Source of the DNA: Robiginitomaculum sp.
GTDB lineage: Bacteria; Pseudomonadota; Alphaproteobacteria; Caulobacterales; Maricaulaceae
Reading direction: 5' to 3'
DNA length: 57,011 bases
NCBI GenBank assembly: GCA_015485155.1
Contig: WFUF01000015.1
Coordinates: forward strand, 1-57,011
This document shows positions 1 to 8,296 of this stretch, one piece after another. The position numbers and the translations under genes were made by a program. The notes under the pieces are model-generated. The model had not been told where the DNA came from, did no database searches, and saw only the letters and a program-made list of their open reading frames with translations. Every line of letters begins with the position of its first letter. The first letter of the stretch is position 1.

Positions 1-187
1 GAGCGATAGGAGTAAAGACTCCTCAAGCAGCAAAGCGGTAGGAGAAACAAAAACTCCTCAAGTAGCCGCTAGGCGGTAGGAGAAACAAAAACTCCTCAAG
101 CAGCGAAGCGGTAGGAGGAATAAAGACTCCTCAAGCAGCGAAGCGGTAGGAGGAATAAAGACTCCTCAAGCAGCGAAGCGGTAGGAA
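1..187 (-). repeat. Minisatellite array downstream of tRNA-Leu, about 35 bp unit
   Basis: Tandem units of about 35 bp containing CTCCTCAAG, AGCGAAGCGG and TAGGAG. Read on the minus strand, the array follows the 3' end of tRNA-Leu and probably continues beyond the window edge. Between units AGGAG can pair with CTCCT across about 9 nt. One unit carries the variant core CCGCTAGGCGG in place of GCGAAGCGG. The same family recurs at 4821-4977, 26791-26885, 49929-49970 and 56880-57011. No unique spacers lie between units, so it is not CRISPR-like. Confidence 0.85.
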
Positions 188-194
188 ACAAAAA

Positions 195-281
195 TGGTGC
201 CCCCGGCCAGAATCGAACTGGCACGACCGTTAGGTCAACGGATTTTGAATCCGTCGCGTCTACCAATTCCGCCACGGGGGC
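195..281 (-). tRNA. tRNA-Leu, anticodon CAA
   Basis: Read on the minus strand, the acceptor stem GCCCCCG pairs with CGGGGGC, followed by discriminator A and an encoded CCA end. The anticodon arm ACGGA/TCCGT encloses loop TTCAAAA, giving anticodon CAA (leucine, UUG codons). A long variable arm CGACC-TAAC-GGTCG marks a class II tRNA, and the T arm is GCCAG-TTCGATT-CTGGC. A short T-rich run follows the 3' end and then the minisatellite array begins. The 129 bp between this tRNA and the T2SS gene upstream hold no gene that I can see. Confidence 0.96.
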
Positions 282-410
282 CGCCATAACGGCTGCTGAT
301 CTTTAAGGTTGCGGAGCATAATCGTTGTTGCCACAGGGTCAACGTCTGATTTGTCTTCAGTGAAAAATTTTGCAGGGCTGAAAAAAGGTCTGTATCTGAC
401 GAAGTTTGAC

Positions 411-917
411 TTATTGCTTGGCGCCAATTGGCAATTGCCAGCGATCACCATTTTTGCTTATGATTACATAATCAGTTGTCAAATTTTCCACCCGCCATCC
501 GTCCACTTCGTCTCCGACAAAGGCACGAACTACTTCATTGCGCCCCTTTTTGATTAAAGCCGATCCGCCATCAGGGCGAATGGCTATTCCAGTTATTACA
601 AAGTCTGGTGGAGCATCACTGCTTTGACTGGGCTGGCTTTGTGCATTGGGCAAGTTGCGAACAGGTGGCATTTGCTGAATTGACTTGCGGCTCGGCGAGA
701 ACAAATTGCGTTTGCTGATAGAGCTAAATTGCGTCGCATCAGGCAATAGGGGCTGGCTAGCGGAATTGACGGTATTGGCAGCAAGCGGCTGTGCCCTGCT
801 TTGTGCAAGTGGTGCTGGCTGTATTTTGGCTTTTGGTTTCAGGATTAGCTGATCAACCAGCAAGGCGGTTACCAGAACCGCCAGAATCGTAAGTAGCCAT
901 TTCATTCGCCTTGTCAT
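411..917 (-). CDS. gspC: Type II secretion inner-membrane protein, GspC-like (HR domain)
   Basis: A 168-residue protein with one N-terminal membrane segment (about residues 7-25), a Pro/Gln/Ser-rich periplasmic linker, and a C-terminal beta domain (about residues 103-165) with the pattern FVITGIAI, GGSALI, VGDEVDGW, DYVIISKNGDRWQLPI. That pattern fits the homology region of GspC, which links the inner-membrane platform to the secretin in the periplasm. It is the last T2SS gene of the operon and overlaps gspM by 4 nt. No PDZ or coiled-coil domain follows, so it is a short GspC. A GspN label is the alternative. The family call is good and the subunit letter less certain. Confidence 0.72.
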   Translation of the reverse strand: MTRRMKWLLTILAVLVTALLVDQLILKPKAKIQPAPLAQSRAQPLAANTVNSASQPLLPDATQFSSISKRNLFSPSRKSIQQMPPVRNLPNAQSQPSQSSDAPPDFVITGIAIRPDGGSALIKKGRNEVVRAFVGDEVDGWRVENLTTDYVIISKNGDRWQLPIGAKQ

Positions 918-1399
918 GGATTTGCTCCAGTGGACATCCTGCTAATTACTATCAGATCAAGACTGATATCATTTTGGTCTTCACGATTGAATCTTGCTCT
1001 TTCAATGATCAGGGCCGGAGTCTGGCTTTCAAGTTGATAGATGAATTTGGCAAGCGCCTGTACGGATCCGCTGACCTGGGCGCTGGCTTTGATCATTGCG
1101 GGCTGGTTTAGGTCTTTGGGCTGAATCTCGACCCGTGCCAGCAACACGCCTGTATTGCGCGCAGAGGCTCGCAGCCGGGCCTGCAGGGCGGCGCCGCCTG
1201 CGCCGTGGGAACTGGCAATATCCAGCCATTTGCCCGTGGTGACCGGGGCTGGGGCATCGGTCCTGGTTTGCAGCTGTGAAATTTCATCACTCATGCGCTT
1301 TACCTTGATTAGGGCACTGGCAAATTGCCATAGGGAGAATGTCAGTGCGAACAGGGCAAGTAAAATTGCAATTATCTGAATTGGTGATGATTTGCTCAT
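914..1399 (-). CDS. gspM: Type II secretion inner-membrane protein GspM (type b)
   Basis: A 161-residue protein with a single N-terminal membrane helix (about residues 7-29), a short heptad-like stretch (KVKRMSDEISQLQTR) and a periplasmic ferredoxin-like domain with the motif ASAQVSGSVQALAKFIYQLES. It fits the short GspM subtype, which pairs with GspL in the inner-membrane assembly platform. It overlaps gspL and gspC by 4 nt on either side, so translation of the three is probably coupled. Assignment rests on position and topology as much as on sequence. Confidence 0.8.
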   Translation of the reverse strand: MSKSSPIQIIAILLALFALTFSLWQFASALIKVKRMSDEISQLQTRTDAPAPVTTGKWLDIASSHGAGGAALQARLRASARNTGVLLARVEIQPKDLNQPAMIKASAQVSGSVQALAKFIYQLESQTPALIIERARFNREDQNDISLDLIVISRMSTGANP

Positions 1400-2376
1400 G
1401 GTGCACCTGCAGGGGCAAGAATTGAGGCTTGCAGATCAAAACTCTCACTACCGTCCGATTCCTGAACTGATGCAGCGGCCAGGGCGACATCGCTAAGCAC
1501 CGGACTTGCCTCCAAAAAGCCTACCAGCTCGGCAGCATTGCTGGCATGACCGGCCAGTCGCAATTGCTGCTTGTCAATCACCAGTGATTCAGCCCATGCA
1601 CTATCGGGAAGCGCTTTGCTGACTGCGCTCCAGACCTCGGTAATGGTAAATCGCTGTAGTCGCTCGGTTTTTTGTAAATTTGCCAGATTAAATTCAGCCG
1701 GAGATACTTGTTCGCTCAGCCGCTTTTGCTCAGGGCCAAGCTTCCACATTGCCCAAAAATTAAACGCCAATGCCATAACAAGCAAAGCAGCACATGCCAG
1801 CGCCAATACGCCAGATGGTGAGATACGGGCGGTTGCCGCCTGTCCCGAAACAAGATCAATCACCGGATCAGTGTCAAGTGCCTGTGGATCGCCAACATCA
1901 ATTGCAGCGAACTTCAGCCCCAGGCTTTGTCCGTTACGCAGTAATTCCTCCATTTTGGACTTGCTGGTAAGGGCAATTTGTGCCTCGAACATGTCAGTTC
2001 CCTCAATGGGAGTTGTTGACTGTACTGCAAAGGCTGTTTCCTCTGGTGCAAGTGGCGAGAGTGTATCCAGACTTAAACGAACAGCGCTGGTCGGATCGTT
2101 CAGGGCAGCATTAGGCAGGCGTATGCTTCGCAACTGACCGATACCAGCGCCAAGCCGTAAACAGTTTCTCCCTTTGATATGGTCAGGAATAATCTGTTGT
2201 GGGATTTGCTTTGTTCCTTGTCCGGTAACCAGTAAATACCCGTCATTGCGATCACAAACAATGATGTTCCAGCTTGATGAAAACAATGAGCCAAGCACCG
2301 GCAATTGTGCAATTTGCTGGTCAAATGCCCGGCGCAATTGACTAAGCAATTTGCGAATTTGTTGCAGGGCGCTCAT
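1396..2376 (-). CDS. gspL: Type II secretion protein GspL-like (PilN-like periplasmic domain)
   Basis: A 326-residue protein. The N-terminal 180 residues look like a reduced cytoplasmic domain of the actin-like GspL/PilM fold. A membrane helix follows (ISPSGVLALACAALLVMALAFN region, about residues 185-207), then a periplasmic helical segment and a PilN-type ferredoxin-like domain containing LRLAGHASNAAELVGFLEAS. GspL recruits the GspE ATPase to the membrane and contacts GspM. It overlaps gspK by 4 nt and gspM by 4 nt. It is shorter than enterobacterial GspL (about 400 residues), with the cytoplasmic part trimmed. Confidence 0.78.
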   Translation of the reverse strand: MSALQQIRKLLSQLRRAFDQQIAQLPVLGSLFSSSWNIIVCDRNDGYLLVTGQGTKQIPQQIIPDHIKGRNCLRLGAGIGQLRSIRLPNAALNDPTSAVRLSLDTLSPLAPEETAFAVQSTTPIEGTDMFEAQIALTSKSKMEELLRNGQSLGLKFAAIDVGDPQALDTDPVIDLVSGQAATARISPSGVLALACAALLVMALAFNFWAMWKLGPEQKRLSEQVSPAEFNLANLQKTERLQRFTITEVWSAVSKALPDSAWAESLVIDKQQLRLAGHASNAAELVGFLEASPVLSDVALAAASVQESDGSESFDLQASILAPAGAP

Positions 2377-3338
2377 AGGCCATCTCTTTCTTCAAACCAT
2401 TTATCGAAGCTACCGTAATCAATCACTTGCCTTCCGTACAGATCAAGCTCGCCTGTTTGTGAATTTATCCGTACCTGTAATCGTTCAGCGCGTCTGGCCT
2501 TGTTTTGGCTTTGTACTTCCACAAAAGCGTGAAATATCTGCTCCGTGGCCTGGGATTCCGGGGCAGGGCTATCGGTTTGCTGGTTGGCAGTATCTTGTAT
2601 TCCGGTCTCTGGCGATGACATATTAGCGGATTTTCCAAATTCTCGGGCATCCATAATGCGGCCCTGCTCGGCAGGGGGTATATCCAGAAGCTGTAATACT
2701 GCAAAAGGAGCAAATTGCTTTTCTGGCTGGATTGTGGTGGAACTGGCGCTTAGCAAGGGAGAAACTGCAAAGAATATCTCATCTGTCATTCCGGCCACCC
2801 GCCGCAATTCTGTCGTATGAACAAAAGCCCTGTTTCCCGGTTCCGGCAGGCCAAGGTTGGAATAAGCAATGGATTCTGCACCAAAGGGCCTGGGGTCGCT
2901 ATCGGCATCACGCCAGTCCAAAATGGCATCAACAATGGCTTTTGTATCAATATCATGTGGCCCATAGGTTCTGATCAATTGTTCAAGCAAATTGGCATCA
3001 GCGGTGTTCAAACCAACAAGTCCGCGATCATCAACAAGCCGTATTCGATAAGACATATCATCCAGCTCAAACTCCAATACCCGGCCATCGGCTACAAAAC
3101 TATCGTCTTCACCCAGCAAAAATACGGCTCTGGCAATTGCTGTGGTTATGCCAATACGTAATCTGGAGCTATCAATGTCGGCACGTACCGTTTTAGCTTC
3201 CAGACGAGCCGAAGAAACCGCAATGGCTGCAATCATTGCTGTTAGCGTCAATATGCTGATGACCGCCAGCAAAACATAGCCTCTGTTTGAACCATCTGCC
3301 AAACCATTTGTTGTTTCCTTGCTAACCGGCATCGGCAT
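2373..3338 (-). CDS. gspK: Type II secretion minor pseudopilin GspK
   Basis: The start was set at ATG 3338, behind a GGGGG run, giving 321 residues and a 17-nt overlap with gspJ. The leader ends in SNRG, followed by YVLLAVISILTLTAMIAA, a type III prepilin-like hydrophobic segment that lacks the Glu at +5, as is usual for GspK. The large C-terminal domain contains the GspK features VDDRGLVGLNTAD, AIVDAILDWRDADSDPRPFG and ELRRVAGMTDE. GspK caps the pseudopilus tip with GspI and GspJ. A longer reading from 3407 is possible but runs deep into gspJ. Confidence 0.88.
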   Translation of the reverse strand: MPMPVSKETTNGLADGSNRGYVLLAVISILTLTAMIAAIAVSSARLEAKTVRADIDSSRLRIGITTAIARAVFLLGEDDSFVADGRVLEFELDDMSYRIRLVDDRGLVGLNTADANLLEQLIRTYGPHDIDTKAIVDAILDWRDADSDPRPFGAESIAYSNLGLPEPGNRAFVHTTELRRVAGMTDEIFFAVSPLLSASSTTIQPEKQFAPFAVLQLLDIPPAEQGRIMDAREFGKSANMSSPETGIQDTANQQTDSPAPESQATEQIFHAFVEVQSQNKARRAERLQVRINSQTGELDLYGRQVIDYGSFDKWFEERDGL

Positions 3339-3966
3339 TTGCCCCCTGTGCCCCAGTATCGTTATTTGCGGGAACTGCATCACTAACCATTGCAGGAATT
3401 GAGACAATTACTTCCGGCAAGCCTTCCAGCGAGAAACTGATTTGCTTTGGCAGGGATTGTGGCGTTTCCCATTGTTCCTGCCAGTTATTATCTCCCATAA
3501 AGCTGAACTTTGGTCTTGCAACTCCGTCATATAAAACCAATGGCTGCTGTTCCTGGGTTAGTCCAAATTCATCAAGATTGAGCAATTGTTTGCGTAAAAA
3601 CAATATCTGCCAGTTCTGCTCTGATCCTTTTACAATCTGCAAGGATTGCTCATACAGGCCAGGTCTTGATGGATATGCAGTTTCAGCAATTACAAAGCTT
3701 ATTTGATCGTCGCTTCCGGTAAATAGTGCCTGTGGCCCTAAATCTGTTTCTATTTGTAATGGTTCTATTCTGATCAGCCTTTCATGCATAAACCGGAACA
3801 GGCTGTTGGTTTGTTCGCTTTCTTCTTGAAGTATGCGCAAATGCCCGGACCATTTTGATAATATGGTTATGCCCTGCACTAATACCACCAGCACCAGAGC
3901 GCTTATCGTCATTGCTATTAGTAGCTCCACAAGGGTAAGCCCGTTTTGTCCTGACCTGTTTATCAT
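3322..3966 (-). CDS. gspJ: Type II secretion minor pseudopilin GspJ
   Basis: A 214-residue pseudopilin with a short leader and the prepilin peptidase site NG/LTLVELLIAM, with Glu at +5, followed by the hydrophobic spine LIAMTISALVLVVLVQGI. The globular part has the GspJ-like stretch EQTNSLFRFMHERLIRIEP and a C-terminal small-residue tail. It forms the tip complex with GspI and GspK. It starts 4 nt inside the end of gspI and its own end overlaps gspK, in keeping with the compact operon. Confidence 0.88.
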   Translation of the reverse strand: MINRSGQNGLTLVELLIAMTISALVLVVLVQGITILSKWSGHLRILQEESEQTNSLFRFMHERLIRIEPLQIETDLGPQALFTGSDDQISFVIAETAYPSRPGLYEQSLQIVKGSEQNWQILFLRKQLLNLDEFGLTQEQQPLVLYDGVARPKFSFMGDNNWQEQWETPQSLPKQISFSLEGLPEVIVSIPAMVSDAVPANNDTGAQGANADAG

Positions 3967-4313
3967 GGGCTGCGGATGGTTTCAGTTACCAAAAGCACCT
4001 GCCTTCCCGACGACGCCGAAGCTGCAACCCTGATTCTGATTAACTCAGCTCCTGACCTGTTGCGGGCTATTGGCGAACTTGTCACTGTCCATGCGATGCC
4101 GTCAGTTATGCCACTATTGTTTTGTATGCTGGGGTCGGCTGTGATCAATATGTTATGTGCGACAATATTGGTTCTATTCAGTTCCTTGGCTGCCCCTTGC
4201 AGCTTTGTTGCTGCACCGATGCCTTGAAAAACCAGTGCCATGCCACTGGCAGCCAAAACCATTGAGACAATGGCTTCGAGTAAAGTAAATCCCCGCTTGT
4301 TATTGGTTTTCAA
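3963..4313 (-). CDS. gspI: Type II secretion minor pseudopilin GspI (TTG start)
   Basis: A 116-residue pseudopilin with leader MKTNNKRG and mature sequence FTLLEAIVSMVLAASGMALV, with Glu at +5. The conserved NRTNIVAHN segment sits where GspI usually has its ALLLAENL-type helix. The start codon is TTG at 4313, preceded by a very good ribosome site (GGAGG, 6 nt spacer), which decides the start. It overlaps gspH by 14 nt. GspI nucleates the pseudopilus tip with GspJ and GspK. Confidence 0.87.
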   Translation of the reverse strand: MKTNNKRGFTLLEAIVSMVLAASGMALVFQGIGAATKLQGAAKELNRTNIVAHNILITADPSIQNNSGITDGIAWTVTSSPIARNRSGAELIRIRVAASASSGRQVLLVTETIRSP

Positions 4314-5046
4314 GGCTAACCTCCGCAGTCGCCCACAGAACAGAAACTACATAAACAGCAGTATCAGATGAAATTTTTACTTCACCACCAGTTGAAGTTC
4401 CATCGGGGAAAAACCTAATTACAGCCAGATCCGCACCGGATTCAAACTCAGCAGTTTTAGCTTCTATTTCAATATCTTCGGCAAATTTGATTTTATCCTG
4501 GCCTCCCAGCCAGGCGGTTTTTGTTGATGTGTCAATGGTAACGGCCTGCGAAACACCGGTATAAATGGCCAAATTCCTACCCTTTTTGTACAAGGATACC
4601 ATTTGCATGGAATTGTTCTTTGCCTGCTTGTTGGCATTTACAGTAATCAACCGAGGCGCAATTATCGCTGTGGTCAGAGCGACAATTGCCAGAACCACTA
4701 ATAACTCAACCAAAGTGTAACCACTTAAATGAGTTTGAGCTCTAGGGCATTTACGGGTCAAAACGAACCAGAATTTGCTTTCTGATTTTTTATCTGCCGC
4801 ATTTTTTACCGCAAAACCCGTCCTCAAATAGCGAAGCGATAGGACAGACAGAGTCCTCAAGTAGCGAGGCGGTAGGACAGACAGAGTCCTCAAGTAGCGA
4901 AGCGATAGGACAGACAGAGTCCTCAAGTAGCGAAGCGATAGGACAGACAGAGTCCTCAAGTAGCGAAGCGGTAGGACATTAAAAAAGCTTCCCACTTTTG
5001 CTAAAAATGCTCTAGCTACCTGAAATGTGGTCTTGGTTTTGGCCAT
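4300..5046 (-). CDS. gspH: Type II secretion pseudopilin GspH with a repeat-derived leader
   Basis: The prepilin site is SG/YTLVELLVVLAIVALTTAI (Gly109/Tyr110, Glu at +5), followed by a small pseudopilin domain of normal size. What is odd is the leader. From ATG 5046 (AAGGTAGG upstream) it is about 109 residues long instead of the usual 6 to 20, and residues about 25-78 are five near-identical copies of an 11-residue unit (RYLRTLSVLSL). The DNA is the dispersed composite repeat also seen between other genes, here with an exact 33 bp period. No ATG lies in frame after the array. Alternatives are a weak TTG or GTG start after the repeats. The gene overlaps the end of gspG by 35 nt and gspI by 14 nt. 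Confidence 0.8.
   Translation of the reverse strand: MAKTKTTFQVARAFLAKVGSFFNVLPLRYLRTLSVLSLRYLRTLSVLSLRYLRTLSVLPPRYLRTLSVLSLRYLRTGFAVKNAADKKSESKFWFVLTRKCPRAQTHLSGYTLVELLVVLAIVALTTAIIAPRLITVNANKQAKNNSMQMVSLYKKGRNLAIYTGVSQAVTIDTSTKTAWLGGQDKIKFAEDIEIEAKTAEFESGADLAVIRFFPDGTSTGGEVKISSDTAVYVVSVLWATAEVSLENQ
4790..5015 (-). repeat. Composite palindrome plus minisatellite inside the gspH reading frame
   Basis: Read on the minus strand: a left palindrome arm starting at the gspG stop codon (TAGAGCATTTTT, then AGCAAAAGTGGGAAGC, 4988-5015), then five tandem units starting every 33 bp exactly (forward positions 4821, 4854, 4887, 4920, 4953), then a right arm (GGGTTTTGCGGT, AAAAAATGCGGCAGATAA, 4790-4820). 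The arms match the left and right halves of the uninterrupted copies at 26635-26690. The whole element has an open frame as the start of gspH. Confidence 0.92.
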
Positions 5047-5479
5047 CGCCACCTACCTTGTTATCTGCTCCAAGGCTCTTGATTGTAAACTGTCCACTGT
5101 TTGGTGATTCGTAAATATAGGGATTTTTCCACGGATCATTAGGTAATCTGCCCTGTCTAAGATATGGCCCGTTCCAGCCTTCAATGCCCGCAGGCGGGCT
5201 TACCAGAGCGGATAAACCTTCGGCAGTGGTTGGGTAGCGCCCTGTATCAAGGTAAAAGCGTTCTACAACGGAGGATAGCATAACCACATCAGCCGCCGCT
5301 GCCTTGGATTTTGCACCGCCAAATATGCTGGAATAATTCATCGCAACTCCGGCAGTAATTACCGCAATAATTGCCATTACCACCAGCAATTCCATCAATG
5401 TGTACCCGGCCTGGGTATGGGCTAATGGTTCCGGAATGTCTGTTTCGTCAACAACAGGTGTTTTGGGTTTAGCTTTCAT
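5012..5479 (-). CDS. gspG: Type II secretion major pseudopilin GspG
   Basis: A 155-residue major pseudopilin. The prepilin site is AG/YTLMELLVVMAIIAVITAG (Gly24/Tyr25, Glu at +5). The leader of 24 residues is on the long side. The domain carries the GspG signature YPTTAEGLSALV, GWNGPYLRQGRLPNDPW and the calcium-loop region SLGADNKVGGDGQNQD. GspG polymerises into the pseudopilus that pushes folded substrates through the secretin. It starts just after the gspF stop (TGATATG). Its stop codon TAG is the first triplet of the composite repeat element. Confidence 0.95.
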   Translation of the reverse strand: MKAKPKTPVVDETDIPEPLAHTQAGYTLMELLVVMAIIAVITAGVAMNYSSIFGGAKSKAAAADVVMLSSVVERFYLDTGRYPTTAEGLSALVSPPAGIEGWNGPYLRQGRLPNDPWKNPYIYESPNSGQFTIKSLGADNKVGGDGQNQDHISGS

Positions 5480-5480
5480 A

Positions 5481-6674
5481 TCAGTACTCTATTTGATTTA
5501 TGCTGACCATTGCCATCATTATGGACAGTATTATAGCACCGATCACCAGACCAACAAAGCCAATCAATAAGGGTTCGGCAATTTTAACCAATTGCTTGGC
5601 ACCACGCTCCAATTGTTCTTCATACATCAATGCCAACCGGCTGGCCGCCGAGCCAATATCGCCAGTTTCTTCACCAACCCGCAAAATTTCACTGGCCAGA
5701 GATGGCAGCACTTGTGCCCGGTTTATATGCTCTGGTAAAGATCCGCCTCGGCGCACCTCCTGCAGGGCATTTTGCAATTGTTGTTGTGCAAATAAATCAG
5801 TCAGGCTGGCGCTGGCCAGTCGAAAAGCCGGGGCGGCCGACAGACCGTTTTGCAATAAAACCGCCAATACCCGGCAAAATCGGGCAGCAAGCATGGTTTT
5901 GGCAACGGGGGCGATTATAGGAATTTTATGCACGGTACGATACAGGCGCAAACGTGAGCTTTCCCGGCGTAGCCAAAGACCCAGCAAAAACCCGATGGCA
6001 ATGAAAACTATCAGGATCGGTGGCCCCCAAAGCCCAAGTCCATTTGATAGATTAAATACAAATTGCGTAAATGCCGGAGGCGTTGCCTGCATATCGATGA
6101 ATATTTTTTCAAAAACGGGTACAATAAACACCAAAATACCTATCACAGCCAATGCGGAAAAGATTAGTAATATCAACGGGTACAACAAGGAGCCGCGAAT
6201 ATCGGACTCAAATTTTTGCCGTTTTTCATGCCAGTCAGCCAGATCAGCCAGAGCTTCGGCCAATGAGCTTGAAGCTTCTCCGGACTCGGCAATCTGGGGA
6301 AATGGAGGAGGAAAAAAGTCGGGCATATTGGAAAATGCCTGACTAAGGGAATTACCGGCCCGCACCTGTGCCAACAGGTCTTTTGCCACCTGTCCTGTCA
6401 TGGATGCATCTGAAAATTTTTCCAGCGAAACCAAGGCTCTTTCCACTGATAAACCAGCGCTGATCAAAGCGGATAATTCGCGAATAAGACGGGTTGCGGC
6501 AATGCTGGCACCGCGAATTTTCTTTCTTGTGGGTTCTTTGCCGGGGCTAATGGCTACGGGTGTAAAGCCAAGGGCGCGGGTTTGGCGAGCGGCCAAGACT
6601 TCACTTTCGGCGGTTATGAAAATTTCTTCTACTGCTCCATCAGCACGCACAGCCTGTACTTTCCAGTGTTTCAT
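5481..6674 (-). CDS. gspF: Type II secretion inner-membrane platform protein GspF
   Basis: A 397-residue protein with the two GspF/PilC cytoplasmic helical domains (about residues 60-180 and 265-385) and three membrane helices, including LLYPLILLIFSALAVIGILVFIVPVFEKIF and the C-terminal LLIGFVGLVIGAIILSIMMAMVSINQI. Family motifs seen are RELSALISAGLSVERAL, FPQIAESGEASSSL and EILRVGEETGDI. The ATG overlaps the gspE stop (TGATG). A TTG one codon earlier is less likely. GspF bridges the ATPase GspE and the growing pseudopilus. Confidence 0.95.
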   Translation of the reverse strand: MKHWKVQAVRADGAVEEIFITAESEVLAARQTRALGFTPVAISPGKEPTRKKIRGASIAATRLIRELSALISAGLSVERALVSLEKFSDASMTGQVAKDLLAQVRAGNSLSQAFSNMPDFFPPPFPQIAESGEASSSLAEALADLADWHEKRQKFESDIRGSLLYPLILLIFSALAVIGILVFIVPVFEKIFIDMQATPPAFTQFVFNLSNGLGLWGPPILIVFIAIGFLLGLWLRRESSRLRLYRTVHKIPIIAPVAKTMLAARFCRVLAVLLQNGLSAAPAFRLASASLTDLFAQQQLQNALQEVRRGGSLPEHINRAQVLPSLASEILRVGEETGDIGSAASRLALMYEEQLERGAKQLVKIAEPLLIGFVGLVIGAIILSIMMAMVSINQIEY

Positions 6675-8296
6675 CAATCCAGCTCAATCCTGTGTCCCAG
6701 CACCCGCCATAATTCTTCAGCATCGGTCTGTCCGGCTTTTAATCTGGCTTTGGCATCATCGTGTAATGAAGCAAATCCTGCATTTGCAGCAGCTCGGGCA
6801 AATTCCGGGGCAGCGGCACCGGTACGTATCAGGCTTAATAAATCTTCCCTCATGTCTATCATCTCAAACAGGCCGGAGCGCCCACAATACCCAGTACCGT
6901 TACAATTGGAGCATTTGAGCTTTTGTGGCTCGGCTCCTTTGCACACCTTGCAGGTAAGTCTAATTAGACGTTGAGCAATCACCAGCTTTAGTGTTGACCG
7001 TAACAGGGCAGGATCCACCCCCATATCGACCAGACGCGCCGGTGCTGAGGCTGCAGTATTTGCATGTAATGTTGCCAGTACCAAATGCCCGGTCAAGGCG
7101 GCATTAACTGCAATTTCTGCTGTTTCTGCGTCACGTAATTCACCAACCACTATCACATCCGGGTCGTGGCGCAATACAGAGCGTAAGGCATTGGCAAAGC
7201 TAAGGCCAATGGCTGAATTAACCGCGATCTGGGTAACCCCGTCGATCTGATATTCTACAGGGTCTTCAATGGATATGACCTTTTTTCCCGGCTGATTTAG
7301 CTGTCCTATGGCTCCTGCCAAAGTTGTGGTTTTACCGCCACCGGTCGGGCCGACCACCAAAATAAGCCCATAGGGTTCCGCCAGCCGATCCAGCAATAAT
7401 TTCTCATTTTCCGGTGACAGGCCCAGATCATGTAAAGACACGTCCGTATCACGGTCTTCGAGTAAGCGTATGACCACGCTCTCACCGTGAACATTGGGCG
7501 AAGTGGCCACGCGAAGATCAAGGGATTGTCCATCAATGGTGACTCTTGCCCGCCCGTCCTGTGGTCGCCTGCGCTCTGCTATGTCCAGACCGGCAATAAT
7601 TTTAACCCGCGACACCATAAGTTTGGCCATATTAAGTGCCGGAGCGTCAGTTTCATGTAATACACCGTCAATACGAAGGCGAATTCGAAGGTGTTCCCGA
7701 AACGGCTCAATATGAATATCAGAAGCACGGGCGCGGGCGGCTTTGGCAATTACATCATTAACCAGACGAACTACCGGTGCTTCAGAAGCCATGTCCCGCA
7801 AATGATCCGCATCAGAATCAGAGGCCAGTATCTCGTTTGTATAATCATCGGGCTTGTCGATTTCGCCAAAATACCGAACCAGAGCGCTCTCAATATCACC
7901 AAGGCTGGCAATACAAACCTCAATGCTTTTCATCGTGGTCATGGCAATGCCGTCAATGGCGGCCTTATTATCAGGATCTGCCATTGCTATGCGAATACTT
8001 TTGCCGCAATCGTCCACCGGGCATGCCTGATTTGCCTGTAGGAAATTACGTGGCAATACACCATCAAGCGGATCGGTTTCACAAAAGTCAGACAGGCTGA
8101 CTAATGGCAATTTGTATGCCAAAGCCAGCTTTTGCGCCAAGGCTTCGTCGCTTAACAGCCCAAGGCGGCGTATGATTGTCACCGCAGATTCTCCAGTGGA
8201 CATAACGGCAGCACGAATACGAGCCAGATCAGCTGGTTTTAATCCGGTCTGGTTCAGCCAGTCATTATCGGTAATATCCGTGCCAGGCTCGGTCAT
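6674..8296 (-). CDS. gspE: Type II secretion assembly ATPase GspE
   Basis: A 540-residue hexameric secretion ATPase that drives pseudopilus assembly on the cytoplasmic face. The N-terminal domain binds GspL. The N2/CTD core has SEAPVVRLVNDVIAKAA, ASDIHIEPF, Walker A GPTGGGKTTT (about residues 316-325), the Asp box and Walker B DVIVVGELRDAETAE, and the His box TGHLVLATLHANTA. A zinc-finger-like CKVC/CSNC pair follows, shorter than in classical GspE. The ATG at 8296 overlaps the preceding stop (TGATG) behind an AGGAAAG ribosome site. Its upstream neighbour is a glycan gene, not gspD. Confidence 0.95.
   Translation of the reverse strand: MTEPGTDITDNDWLNQTGLKPADLARIRAAVMSTGESAVTIIRRLGLLSDEALAQKLALAYKLPLVSLSDFCETDPLDGVLPRNFLQANQACPVDDCGKSIRIAMADPDNKAAIDGIAMTTMKSIEVCIASLGDIESALVRYFGEIDKPDDYTNEILASDSDADHLRDMASEAPVVRLVNDVIAKAARARASDIHIEPFREHLRIRLRIDGVLHETDAPALNMAKLMVSRVKIIAGLDIAERRRPQDGRARVTIDGQSLDLRVATSPNVHGESVVIRLLEDRDTDVSLHDLGLSPENEKLLLDRLAEPYGLILVVGPTGGGKTTTLAGAIGQLNQPGKKVISIEDPVEYQIDGVTQIAVNSAIGLSFANALRSVLRHDPDVIVVGELRDAETAEIAVNAALTGHLVLATLHANTAASAPARLVDMGVDPALLRSTLKLVIAQRLIRLTCKVCKGAEPQKLKCSNCNGTGYCGRSGLFEMIDMREDLLSLIRTGAAAPEFARAAANAGFASLHDDAKARLKAGQTDAEELWRVLGHRIELD

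Noticed and set aside
1-187. CRISPR array
   Set aside because: Units are contiguous tandem copies with no unique spacers of constant length, and there are no cas genes.
309-557. Plus-strand reading frame of 82 codons between tRNA-Leu and gspC
   Set aside because: It overlaps the end of gspC on the other strand, has no ribosome site and no recognisable sequence.
3339-3407. Longer gspK start at 3407
   Set aside because: It would extend far into gspJ and add residues before the prepilin leader; ATG 3338 has a better ribosome site.
5500-6342. Long plus-strand frame opposite gspF
   Set aside because: It is an antisense shadow of the clearly conserved gspF with no recognisable protein features.
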